Below, in pieces: positions 1-6,467 of a DNA stretch of 15,652 bases. The notes under the pieces are model-generated. The model saw nothing but the letters and a program-made list of their open reading frames with translations, did not search any database and was not told where the DNA came from. Both the position numbers and the translations under genes were made by a program. Source of the DNA: JAMCQB01 sp947085305. Lineage in GTDB: Bacteria > Nitrospirota > Thermodesulfovibrionia > Thermodesulfovibrionales > UBA9159. The first letter of the stretch is position 1. Each line of letters starts with the position of its first letter. The DNA is taken from NCBI GenBank assembly GCA_947085305.1, contig CAMTVV010000134.1:1-15652 (forward strand). Direction: 5' to 3'.

Positions 1-124
1 GACAATGTCAGGGTAATAGAGATTTACCACAGGGGTTCATCCGGAAGACCCCGTCTGTCAAGGGTTTCTTCGAAAAAGACCTTCCCCTAAACAGACGACA
101 ATAACCGGCTACAGCGCGTCTTCA
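1..124 (-). other. Region downstream of the membrane protein; possible degraded C-terminal remnant
   Basis: No intact gene. On the minus strand short stretches in different frames (VVCLGEG, FSKKPLTDG) could be the missing C-terminal end of the 125-430 product after one or more frameshifts. The match is weak and rests only on general resemblance to such proteins. Confidence 0.2.
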
Positions 125-430
125 CTACGTCTCATATCCTCGTTTATCGTAAGACGCAATATTCATGCCGAACAGTATTGGGACAGACTCCACTATTAAT
201 TTATCAATCTCCCTTGATTTAGCCTTCAGTCGTACATTTGTTGCTGGGCGATTCCCCGTATTTGAGACTATGAGATTAAAAACTGCTCCCATGTTTCCTG
301 AAGCATATTCAACAACCGCAGCAGTAATTATAGGCCTGTTGCTTTGCAGCCAGAACCGCCTTGTGAAGTATAGCGATCCCAAAGACACAGCCACGGCGAC
401 AGCAGTAAGCGCAGTTCTTAATTCTTCCAT
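125..430 (-). CDS. Small single-pass membrane protein, unknown function, possibly C-terminally truncated
   Basis: A 101-residue protein. The ATG at 430 is preferred over an in-frame ATG at 466 because AGGAGT lies about 8 nt upstream of it. Residues about 5-22 form one hydrophobic segment (TALTAVAVAVSLGSLYF) followed by basic residues. After this comes a beta-rich, probably soluble part (RPIITAAVVEY, FNLIVSNTGNRPATNVRL), which resembles uncharacterised N-terminally anchored proteins with an Ig-like or CARDB-like fold. It follows the methyltransferase gene with about 40 nt between them and may share its transcript. The reading frame stops early (TAG TGA), and the downstream 120 bases look like shifted fragments of the same kind of protein, so the C-terminus may be lost. 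No function can be assigned. Confidence 0.55.
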   Translation of the reverse strand: MEELRTALTAVAVAVSLGSLYFTRRFWLQSNRPIITAAVVEYASGNMGAVFNLIVSNTGNRPATNVRLKAKSREIDKLIVESVPILFGMNIASYDKRGYET

Positions 431-470
431 ACGATATTCACTCCTGACACTTGAAATCGACGGCATGTGA

Positions 471-1457
471 TTACCGCATCCGCTCGATTCTCTTGAGACG
501 TTTCTTCTTTGTCTTCCTGATTATATACTCGGCTTCAGGTTCATGCACCGCAGGGAAACTGTCCATCCATGACAAATCCTTGCCGATGACCAGTTCCTCC
601 ATGGTCGCATGATGTGTATTGGTCATGGGAATCAGGCGCATTTGAAATCCATGAATGCGCGCCATTTTTTTCACTTCATCTGCGTTGTCATATGTCATTA
701 GGAAATTACCTTTCAATGACTCGCATATCGCAAACAAGTGCTCATGGTCAAGATTGTAATGCTTATACAAACGCTTACCAGCTTTCTTTCCACCGGCAGT
801 ATAGGGAGGGTCTATGAAGAACACTGCATCCTGGTTGCCGGAAAATTCCCGTATCACTTTTAATCCATCCTCGCATCGCAAATCGATTCTGCCAGCAATA
901 TGATTTCGGTTGAGAAGTCTCTTTGCCAGTGTCTCAGGATACCATCGAGAACGAATCCCTTTCCCGTTCTCTCCATATTTGAGCAAACCTGATCCCTCAG
1001 CGAGAATTCCTCCATGAAATGTTAGATTTTTAAGAATCGTTTGAAACGCTTTCTCTTTTTTAGTGCGTGGAGTTTTCTTGATTTCGCGTATTACCGTTTC
1101 CCTTGTGAGATTGAAACTAAGAACTCGCTTAGCCAGCCATTCGGTATCACCATTAACAACGGCTTCCCATACAGCGGCAATCTCGTCGTCCAATTCGACC
1201 ATAACCGCCTTTTGAACCAGGTTTTCAAAAAGAGCGGTAAGACTGATACTCCCACCCCCTGCAAAAGGTTCTACCAAGATAATCGGCTTTGGATACATGC
1301 GCGAAATCCAGCGTCTAAACGTGGGGACAAACCATGTCTTCCCGCCGGGGTAACGGAAGGGACTCCGCTGCGGAACTGACGCAACGTTCACTGGCTTCGG
1401 TAATGTGATCTCCTCAGCCAGTTCAGGGAACAAGAGCATATGCCTTTGTGTCGTCAT
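471..1457 (-). CDS. D12-class (Dam-like) DNA adenine N6-methyltransferase of a degraded restriction-modification operon
   Basis: Transfers a methyl group from S-adenosylmethionine to N6 of adenine in a recognition site that cannot be read from sequence. Counting from the ATG at 1457, the D12 motifs are in the right order: FRYPGGK (residues 34-40), EPFAGGG (63-69, AdoMet binding), DPPY (216-219, catalytic motif IV) and a later FLMTYDN strand. At 328 residues it is a normal length for the family and appears intact. The frame is open further upstream to a TTG at 1502, but that part is out-of-frame translation of the upstream gene. The ATG at 1457 follows the upstream TGA stop (1459-1461) by one base, a typical translational-coupling arrangement. 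The upstream gene is the broken NotI-like endonuclease, so this enzyme is now probably a solitary methyltransferase. Confidence 0.88.
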   Translation of the reverse strand: MTTQRHMLLFPELAEEITLPKPVNVASVPQRSPFRYPGGKTWFVPTFRRWISRMYPKPIILVEPFAGGGSISLTALFENLVQKAVMVELDDEIAAVWEAVVNGDTEWLAKRVLSFNLTRETVIREIKKTPRTKKEKAFQTILKNLTFHGGILAEGSGLLKYGENGKGIRSRWYPETLAKRLLNRNHIAGRIDLRCEDGLKVIREFSGNQDAVFFIDPPYTAGGKKAGKRLYKHYNLDHEHLFAICESLKGNFLMTYDNADEVKKMARIHGFQMRLIPMTNTHHATMEELVIGKDLSWMDSFPAVHEPEAEYIIRKTKKKRLKRIERMR

Positions 1458-1458
1458 G

Positions 1459-2139
1459 TCAGAAGGGCTTTTCGATTGTTTTGTTAACCGGTGGTGTTTC
1501 AAGTTGCTCGTCGAGTCTCTCTTGAAGCAACTTCATGAAATCCTCAACGTTCCCTGGCGATGGTGTAGTGATAGAAAGTAGGGCAGGTTCAAACTCGGTG
1601 AAGACCGTGTCGATTTTCTTAAGAACATATCTCTTGGGCTCCTTGCCTTTTCCCTTACTCAGTACCAAATCGTAGACGAGCCATGCGATCTCTGCATCAG
1701 CTTTCGGCACTCGTTTCAGTTTTGGCAGGGTGTCAAAGAAGCTCTTGTTTAATGCCACGGCGATCTTTTTACTCCAGTCGTGAAGGATTCCACCCTATCG
1801 ATATTTCCGGCAGACTTGCCGAGTGCGTCATTTAGCCGAACTTCCGTAAGGGAACTCCAGGTGGTATTCTCCTTAAAGAAGAAGTCGGCTGCGTCGTCGG
1901 TTATAATCCAGTCTTCGCGGAAGCGAATTGGGCACGTGATGACCGGATGATTTTCATGATAAATCGAACAGACGCCCAACGGGTCCTTCGCTTTATTCTT
2001 TGTGCAATTTGGCACTTTGTTGTTAAAGGGGCACGAGACGACGGGAATGGTATCGGACGGCCTTTTCCGTGAAGTCTGTTGTCAAGTGGCCGAACACCTC
2101 GGCGAGCGGTTGTCCAGAGTCAGTCTTGGATGTCATCAT
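1459..2139 (-). pseudogene. NotI-family restriction endonuclease, inactivated by a frameshift and an internal deletion
   Basis: Three reading-frame pieces reconstruct one protein. Piece 1 starts at ATG ATG (2139) and reads QPLAEVFGH...AVRYHSRRL. Piece 2 continues one base out of phase near 2030-2036 as CPFNNKVPNCTKNKAKDPLG, then ITCPIRFRED, TEVRLNDALGKSAGNID. Piece 3 reads GGILHDWSKKIAVAL and SFFDTLPKL through to LLQERLDEQ before the TGA at 1459. From memory of the family, the Cys-containing N-terminal segment, the DPLGVCS and CPIRFRED blocks, GKSAGNID and the GGILH(S/D)W segment belong to NotI-like type II enzymes (PD-(D/E)XK fold). GNID is joined almost directly to GGILHDW near 1793-1800. 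The intervening segment, which in NotI carries the later catalytic Glu and Gln, is therefore missing, and the frame changes at the junction. It precedes its methyltransferase by one base. Confidence 0.8.
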
Positions 2140-2215
2140 CTATTTCTTCACCAACTCCACTCTCCTATTCTTCGCCCTGCCTTCTTCTGTTTTTTTGTCT
2201 GCAAACGATTGTTTC
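2140..2215 (-). repeat. OmpA-type C-terminal tail fragment, copy A (next to hepT)
   Basis: Read on the minus strand this encodes ...FADKKTEEGRAKNRRVELVKK followed by TAG, which is the characteristic C-terminal end of OmpA-like peptidoglycan-binding domains. No other part of such a gene is present. It begins at the hepT stop codon and ends directly at the ATG ATG of the NotI-like pseudogene. Its last 60 bp (2140-2199) match 3238-3297 at 47 of 60 positions, with most differences at third codon positions. Confidence 0.7.
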
Positions 2216-2635
2216 TCACAACCCAAACTTTTCTACCACTGCTTTGCAGAAGCTCTCAATGTCTTTCGTATGCTTTCTCCACACATCGTGAACGATCTTC
2301 AGGTCTATCTTTTCATACTCATGCACAATTCTATTCCTGAAACCAACCATAAGAATCATCTTTTTCGCTAAGGGCCTTGTGATCCTCTTATTTTCTGAGA
2401 GAATATCGAATATCTCGGCCTGTGAACCCGGCACTCCCCATCCGGAATCGCTTATGATATGGGTTCCGATGTCTATGCATGCCTGTATTGATTGAATGAG
2501 GTTGAAAAGGATGATGCTCTGAAGGTCTCTGTCTTTTCTGAATGCCTCAATTCCAGGATCTTTTTTCCGGCGAATCTGCTTGAGATATGTCTCGATCCTT
2601 TCGAGTTTCCTCACGATTAAAGGTTTATCTACCAA
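2216..2635 (-). CDS. hepT: HepT-like HEPN ribonuclease toxin (formerly DUF86)
   Basis: A 139-residue all-helical HEPN protein. The catalytic/target motif is R100-N101-x-x-x-H105-x-Y107 (RNRIVHEY). This fits the HEPN nuclease RxxxxH motif and the HepT-specific RX4HXY form, whose tyrosine is the site modified by the MntA antitoxin. The start codon is TTG at 2635, chosen because a GGAGG lies about 7 nt upstream inside the end of the antitoxin gene. It overlaps the upstream nucleotidyltransferase gene by 11 nt, as expected for a coupled type VII toxin-antitoxin pair. Length and motif look intact, so the toxin is probably functional. Confidence 0.85.
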   Translation of the reverse strand: MVDKPLIVRKLERIETYLKQIRRKKDPGIEAFRKDRDLQSIILFNLIQSIQACIDIGTHIISDSGWGVPGSQAEIFDILSENKRITRPLAKKMILMVGFRNRIVHEYEKIDLKIVHDVWRKHTKDIESFCKAVVEKFGL

Positions 2636-3233
2636 TGGGCTGCCTCCTGAATCTGTCGGCCACAGCCTTTAAACAAATATCCTCGACGGGCTTATAATCG
2701 AGATACTCGGTAATCGCTTTTTCTGTGAACCTAAGCCTGAGCCTTCTCTGCTTTTCGAAAAGAATTTTGCCTGTTTTCAGGATGTGATATTTAAGAAAGG
2801 CAGGAGCGCTGTTCAGGATCACAATGTCCACGGGGCGAAGGGAAAACCCCGCTGACGCTGCATAGTAATGCTTCTTGAGAAGTTCAAAGTTCTCGTTCTG
2901 TCGGGCTTCATCAATCAGGACTGCAATATCAATATCACTCTCTCCTGTTGCTCTTCCTTTTCTTAAACTCCCAAAGATATAGAGAACAGCAACCTCATCT
3001 CTGCTCTTAAAATAAGTAATGATTCTTGCGATATCGGCGTCAGGTTTTTCAAGGGTTGGAAACAGTGTCTTCTTTACCTTTGAATAATCTAAACCTGCCC
3101 TCGCAATCCTTTTTGAAACTGCTTTTTTCGTGTATTTTCTTTCGTTGCCGTGTCCTATCTTTCTGTCTTTGGCAACTTCGCCGAGCTTCGTTATGGTCTT
3201 GTTTTTCCCCTTTGTCAGCATTGTCTTTTTCAC
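2625..3233 (-). CDS. mntA: MntA-like minimal nucleotidyltransferase antitoxin with an extended N-terminus
   Basis: A 202-residue protein with the nucleotidyltransferase signature GSX10DXD at residues 88-102 (G88-S89, D100, D102; core FGSLRKGRATGESDID). Members of the family inactivate the partner HepT by adding AMP to its tyrosine. The usual family length is about 100-140 residues; this one has some 65-75 extra lysine-rich residues in front of the domain, including KKAVSKRIARAGLDYSKVKK. The start at 3233 is GTG; an ATG at 3221 (residue 5) is an alternative, and a shorter protein starting near residue 60 cannot be excluded. It overlaps hepT by 11 nt and lies immediately downstream of an OmpA tail fragment. 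Confidence 0.82.
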   Translation of the reverse strand: MKKTMLTKGKNKTITKLGEVAKDRKIGHGNERKYTKKAVSKRIARAGLDYSKVKKTLFPTLEKPDADIARIITYFKSRDEVAVLYIFGSLRKGRATGESDIDIAVLIDEARQNENFELLKKHYYAASAGFSLRPVDIVILNSAPAFLKYHILKTGKILFEKQRRLRLRFTEKAITEYLDYKPVEDICLKAVADRFRRQPIGR

Positions 3234-3237
3234 TATT

Positions 3238-3297
3238 TTATCTCTTCACCAGCTCCACTCTTCTCTTCTTCGCCTCGCCCTCTTCCGTCCTGTTATC
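3238..3297 (-). repeat. OmpA-type C-terminal tail fragment, copy B (upstream of mntA)
   Basis: Minus-strand translation is DNRTEEGEAKKRRVELVKR followed by TAA, an OmpA C-terminal tail. The fragment begins at the stop codon of the deaminase gene (overlapping its last bases) and ends 5 bp before the mntA GTG. It is the direct repeat of 2140-2199, in the same orientation, so the HepT/MntA pair is bracketed by two copies about 1.1 kb apart. Confidence 0.7.
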
Positions 3298-3805
3298 CTA
3301 AGGGCTGATTCTCCGCCGCGATCGGCGCAGCATCCAGCTCCTTCACTTCCTCTACCTTCACAATGCTGCCGTCCTTTGAGAGATAGACCACCTGCTTTAT
3401 CTGCGCGTTCCGTATCATCCTCATGCAGAGGAGACAGGGCCTGCCCTCAGCGAACATGTCTCCTTCTTCAAACCCTGCGATGTAGATGGCGGCGTCCTTC
3501 ATCCGCTCCGGCGTCCCGTTGATAATCGCATTCTGTTCCGCATGCACGGCCTCGCAGAGTTCATACCGCTCGCCCGCAGGGATGTTCAGCTCCTGCCTCC
3601 TGCAAGTGCCCCGGTCAATGCAGTTCACCGAGCCACGGGGCGCGCCGTTATAACCCGTGCTCACAATCACGTTGTCCTTCACGATGACCGCGCCGTATCT
3701 CCTCCTCAGACAGGTGGAGCGGGCTGAAACGACCATGGATATCTCTATGAAATATTCGTCCCACGAAAGCCTCTTGAATGGCCTCTTTCCGTTATCCTGT
3801 GTCAT
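3293..3805 (-). CDS. dCMP deaminase-like cytidine/deoxycytidylate deaminase (ComEB family)
   Basis: A 170-residue zinc-dependent deaminase. The zinc/proton-shuttle motif is H88-A89-E90 (AVHAEQNAI) and the second zinc motif is P123-C124-x-x-C127 (GRPCLLCMRMI). Together with TGYNGAPRG (about residues 50-58) and a second Cys pair around C62/C68 this fits dCMP deaminase, which supplies dUMP for dTMP synthesis. The ATG at 3805 was chosen because GGGGAGG stands 5 nt before it; an upstream in-frame start at 3826 would lie inside nrdJ. The gene starts 11 nt after the nrdJ stop, so both are cotranscribed and act in deoxynucleotide supply. The C-terminal tail after residue 150 is not part of the core fold. 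Confidence 0.88.
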   Translation of the reverse strand: MTQDNGKRPFKRLSWDEYFIEISMVVSARSTCLRRRYGAVIVKDNVIVSTGYNGAPRGSVNCIDRGTCRRQELNIPAGERYELCEAVHAEQNAIINGTPERMKDAAIYIAGFEEGDMFAEGRPCLLCMRMIRNAQIKQVVYLSKDGSIVKVEEVKELDAAPIAAENQPLG

Positions 3806-3816
3806 ACATCCTCCCC

Positions 3817-6111
3817 CTATCCGCACTTCGTAAATCCGCAGTCGTGACAGACCGCACAGCCTCCTTCATGCTCCACTGCTCCGCCGCATTCAGGACATGC
3901 GCCCATGATCATCAGCTCCTGGTGGCCGTCCTTATGGCCGTTGCCGTTGCCCTTCTCGGACTTCTTATGATATTTTTCCATTGCCTTTGCTATAGCGTCG
4001 GAGCAGGAATGGATCTTCCCCCCGTTGGACCACGCGGGCTGGTGGCACGAGATGCCCTTGAGCTGCTTCACCACCTCAGAGGGATCAATGTTCGCCCTGA
4101 AGGCCAGGGAGACAAGCCTCCCTATGGCTTCTGCCTGGCTCGAAGCGCATCCACCTGCCTTGCCCATAGAGGTGAAGAGCTCGAAGAGGTGGCCGTTTTC
4201 GTCCTCGTTTATGGTGACATAGAGGTTTCCGCAACCGGTCTTCATGAACCGGGTGGAGCCCCGTATCACCTCGGGTCTCTTCTTCGGCAATATCTTTTCC
4301 GTATGCTCGTGGCGCTGTGCCTTCTGCTCCGTCTTGCCCGTTGAGAGGACCTGCTCTTCCCTGGAGCCATCACGGTAAACCGTGACGCCTTTGCACCCCA
4401 GTTTGTAGGCCAGGAGATAGACATCCTCCACATCTTTGGGTGTTGCATGGAGGGGGAAGTTCACGGTCTTGGAGACCGCGTTGTCCACATATTTCTGGAA
4501 TGCAGCCTGCATCTTCACATGCTCAAGGGGCGTGATGTCATGGGCGGTGGCAAAGACCCTTCTTACCTCTTCCGGTATCTCGTTGAAACCATGGAGGCTT
4601 CCCTTTTCCGCCACCTGCTCCATGAGCTTCCGCGTCCAGAAGCCCTTTCTCTTTGCCACTTCCTCGAAATAAGGGTTCACCTCGATCAGCCTTGTGCCTT
4701 CCATCACGGTCCTCACATAGGAGACCGCAAAGAGGGGCTCAATGCCCGACGAGCAGCCCGCAATGATCGAAAGGGTGCCGGTGGGTGCGATGGTGGTGAC
4801 CGTGGCGTTTCTCAGGCGCATCTTTCCATTCGCCTCGGGCGAATCGCCGTGGCGATCATATATGCTCCCTGTATAATTCGGGAAAACACCGCGTTCTTCC
4901 GCAAGGGCAGCAGACGCGTTCTTCCCTTCCCTCTGCATGAACCCCATCACCTTTTCGGCAAGCCCGACCGCCTCAGGGGAGTTATAGGGGATCCCGAGGC
5001 GGATGAGCATGTCCGCCCAGCCCATGACTCCAAGGCCGATCTTCCTGTTCGCCTTTGTCATCTCCTTGATCTGGGGAAGGGGATATTTATTCACATCGAT
5101 GACGTTGTCGAGGAAATGAACCGCCTTCCAAGTGATATCCTTCAATCTTTCCCAATCAACTTCATAGAGTTCGGGGTTCGGAGTTCGGGGGTCCGAACTC
5201 TGAACTTTCTTCGCCATCTTCGCGAGGTTGATGGAACCGAGGTTGCAGGATTCAAAGGGGAGGAGCGGCTGTTCGCCGCAGGGGTTTGTGGACTCTATCT
5301 CTCCCAGATGCGGGGTAGGGTTTGACTCATTCAGCCTGTCGAGAAAGACGATCCCCGGCTCACCGTTCTTCCAGGCATGGTTCACAATGAGGTGGAAGAC
5401 ATCCTTTGCCCGGAGACTTTTCGTCACTTGCTTTGTCCTTGGGTTGAGGAGGCAATATTCGCGGTCTTCCCCCAGCGCCCTCATGAACTCTTCGGTCAGA
5501 CCGACCGAGATATTGAAGTTGTTGAGCCTGGTGTTTTCATCCTTGCACGTGATGAAATCCAGGATGTCGGGATGGTCCACCCTTAGGAGTCCCATGTTGG
5601 CGCCCCGCCTTGTTCCACCCTGTTTCACCGCCTCAGTGGCGGTATCGAAGACGGTCATGAAGGAAATAGGGCCGGAGGAGATGCCTTTTGTGGAGCCTAC
5701 CACATCGCCGTTGGGCCTCAGCCTCGAAAAACTGAAACCTGTTCCTCCCCCTGACTTGTGGATGATTGCGGCGTTCTTCACCGCATCGAATATGGAGTCC
5801 ATGGAGTCATCTATGGGAAGAACAAAACAGGCGCTGAGCTGCCCCAGTCTCCTCCCCGCGTTCATGAGGGTGGGACTGTTGGGGAGAAAGGCGAGAGAGG
5901 TCATCATGGCAAAGAACTCCTCTTCTGTCTTCGCCACTTCCTCGGGATTTTTTCCGTAGCCTGAGTCAGCAGAAGCTACTGTCTTTGAGATCCTCCAGAA
6001 CATCTCCTCAGGGGTCTCTACAATCTTGCCATCTTCATCCTTCTTCAGGTACCTCTTTTCGAGTACCTTCACTGCATTGGGGGTGAGGCTGAGACCAGTT
6101 GAAACCTTCAT
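3817..6111 (-). CDS. nrdJ: Adenosylcobalamin-dependent (class II) ribonucleoside-diphosphate reductase
   Basis: A 764-residue enzyme that reduces ribonucleotides to deoxyribonucleotides using adenosylcobalamin to generate a thiyl radical, so it works with or without oxygen. Visible landmarks are FLPNSPTLMNAG (76-87), the active-site Cys in LSACFVLP (C95), NPCGE with the radical Cys and Glu, and CNLGSINL. Near the C-terminus ACPECGGA and CAVCHDCGFTKCG form a zinc-ribbon/redox tail. Start ATG 6111 has a strong GAGGAGG 7 nt upstream. Residues about 303-316 (VQSSDPRTPNPELY) look like an inserted segment encoded by a palindromic repeat; homologs go directly from the AK.. region to EVDWERL. A predicted NrdR-box promoter lies upstream and a dCMP deaminase gene follows. 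Confidence 0.95.
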   Translation of the reverse strand: MKVSTGLSLTPNAVKVLEKRYLKKDEDGKIVETPEEMFWRISKTVASADSGYGKNPEEVAKTEEEFFAMMTSLAFLPNSPTLMNAGRRLGQLSACFVLPIDDSMDSIFDAVKNAAIIHKSGGGTGFSFSRLRPNGDVVGSTKGISSGPISFMTVFDTATEAVKQGGTRRGANMGLLRVDHPDILDFITCKDENTRLNNFNISVGLTEEFMRALGEDREYCLLNPRTKQVTKSLRAKDVFHLIVNHAWKNGEPGIVFLDRLNESNPTPHLGEIESTNPCGEQPLLPFESCNLGSINLAKMAKKVQSSDPRTPNPELYEVDWERLKDITWKAVHFLDNVIDVNKYPLPQIKEMTKANRKIGLGVMGWADMLIRLGIPYNSPEAVGLAEKVMGFMQREGKNASAALAEERGVFPNYTGSIYDRHGDSPEANGKMRLRNATVTTIAPTGTLSIIAGCSSGIEPLFAVSYVRTVMEGTRLIEVNPYFEEVAKRKGFWTRKLMEQVAEKGSLHGFNEIPEEVRRVFATAHDITPLEHVKMQAAFQKYVDNAVSKTVNFPLHATPKDVEDVYLLAYKLGCKGVTVYRDGSREEQVLSTGKTEQKAQRHEHTEKILPKKRPEVIRGSTRFMKTGCGNLYVTINEDENGHLFELFTSMGKAGGCASSQAEAIGRLVSLAFRANIDPSEVVKQLKGISCHQPAWSNGGKIHSCSDAIAKAMEKYHKKSEKGNGNGHKDGHQELMIMGACPECGGAVEHEGGCAVCHDCGFTKCG
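5163..5205 (-). repeat. GTTCGGAGTTCGG palindromic repeat inserted in frame within nrdJ
   Basis: On the minus strand GTTCAGAGTTCGG, a 4-nt ACCC loop and CCGAACTCCGAAC form a 13-bp hairpin with one mismatch, followed by another CCGAACTC. The length keeps the nrdJ frame open and encodes residues 303 to about 316, low-complexity residues that are not part of the reductase fold. It resembles palindromic elements known to be tolerated within coding genes of some bacteria. Confidence 0.65.
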
Positions 6112-6299
6112 AATTCCTCCTCTGAAATGTATAATCTGTTCTTCATTCTAAAAAAGATTTCCGGATAGTAGTTCCTTGTAAAGTCTTTCGCTTGCCGGGG
6201 AAACAGGCTGGTTGCCGACACCGTCAATGCCTTTTCCAAAAACCTCATTATCACAATGGATTATCTCTAGGTTTTGTATTCTTTTGCTGTCCAGTGTAG
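6112..6299 (-). other. Long nrdJ leader, no recognised riboswitch
   Basis: About 180 nt of leader between the predicted nrdJ promoter and its start. I could not recognise a cobalamin-riboswitch core in it. Positions 6148-6309 form an open frame of 53 codons (minus strand, GTG start inside the NrdR box) ending in SERLYKELLSGNLF. It has no ribosome-binding site, and its only usable start lies upstream of the predicted transcription start. It may be a remnant or chance. Confidence 0.35.
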
Positions 6300-6328
6300 A
6301 TTTAACCACAATATATTGTATCTGTCAA
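6300..6328 (-). promoter_or_regulatory. Predicted nrdJ promoter with NrdR-type box in the spacer
   Basis: Minus strand: -35 TTGACA (6323-6328), 17-bp spacer, -10 TTAAAT (6300-6305, 4/6 match). The spacer contains ACAATATATTGT (6308-6319), a perfect 12-bp palindrome equal to the core of the NrdR box (consensus about ACACWATATATWGTGT). NrdR represses ribonucleotide reductase genes when dATP is high. Boxes usually come in pairs one helical spacing apart; I see only this one clear box. Confidence 0.65.
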
Positions 6329-6405
6329 GAAAAAAATAAAAAAAAGATAAGTCTTTGATTTATATAATATTTTGCTGTGAAATGGCTGTTGATGCATTGT
6401 TAGTT

Positions 6406-6435
6406 TTGACAGAAGATGTTTCCGGGGGGTATAAT
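6406..6435 (+). promoter_or_regulatory. Sigma-70 type promoter for the penicillin-binding protein gene
   Basis: Consensus -35 TTGACA (6406-6411) and consensus -10 TATAAT (6430-6435) are separated by 18 bp. Transcription would begin around 6442, about 25 nt before the ATG at 6468. The GGGGGGT just before the -10 is unusual for a spacer but does not disturb the hexamers. Confidence 0.75.
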
Positions 6436-6467
6436 TTTTAAATGATATTGAAATGCAGTGGACTTAA

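Noticed and set aside
1458..1502. Upstream TTG start for the methyltransferase
   Set aside because: These codons are the out-of-frame end of the endonuclease gene; the ATG at 1457 fits coupling to its stop.
2002..2371. Plus-strand frames of 100-112 codons around 2.0-2.4 kb
   Set aside because: They are antisense to hepT, the OmpA tail and the NotI-like pseudogene, and translate the repeat backwards (LHQLHSPILR).
4447..5325. Long plus-strand open frame of 292 codons opposite nrdJ
   Set aside because: It lies antisense to a clear reductase gene, has no recognisable domain, and is typical of GC-biased shadow frames.
6112..6299. Cobalamin riboswitch before nrdJ
   Set aside because: No recognisable B12-box or long structured core in the leader; control by NrdR is better supported.
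6339..6370. A second NrdR box near TTTATATAATATTTT
   Set aside because: AT-rich palindrome without the flanking ACA/TGT and at a spacing of about 50 bp, not the usual 31-32 bp.
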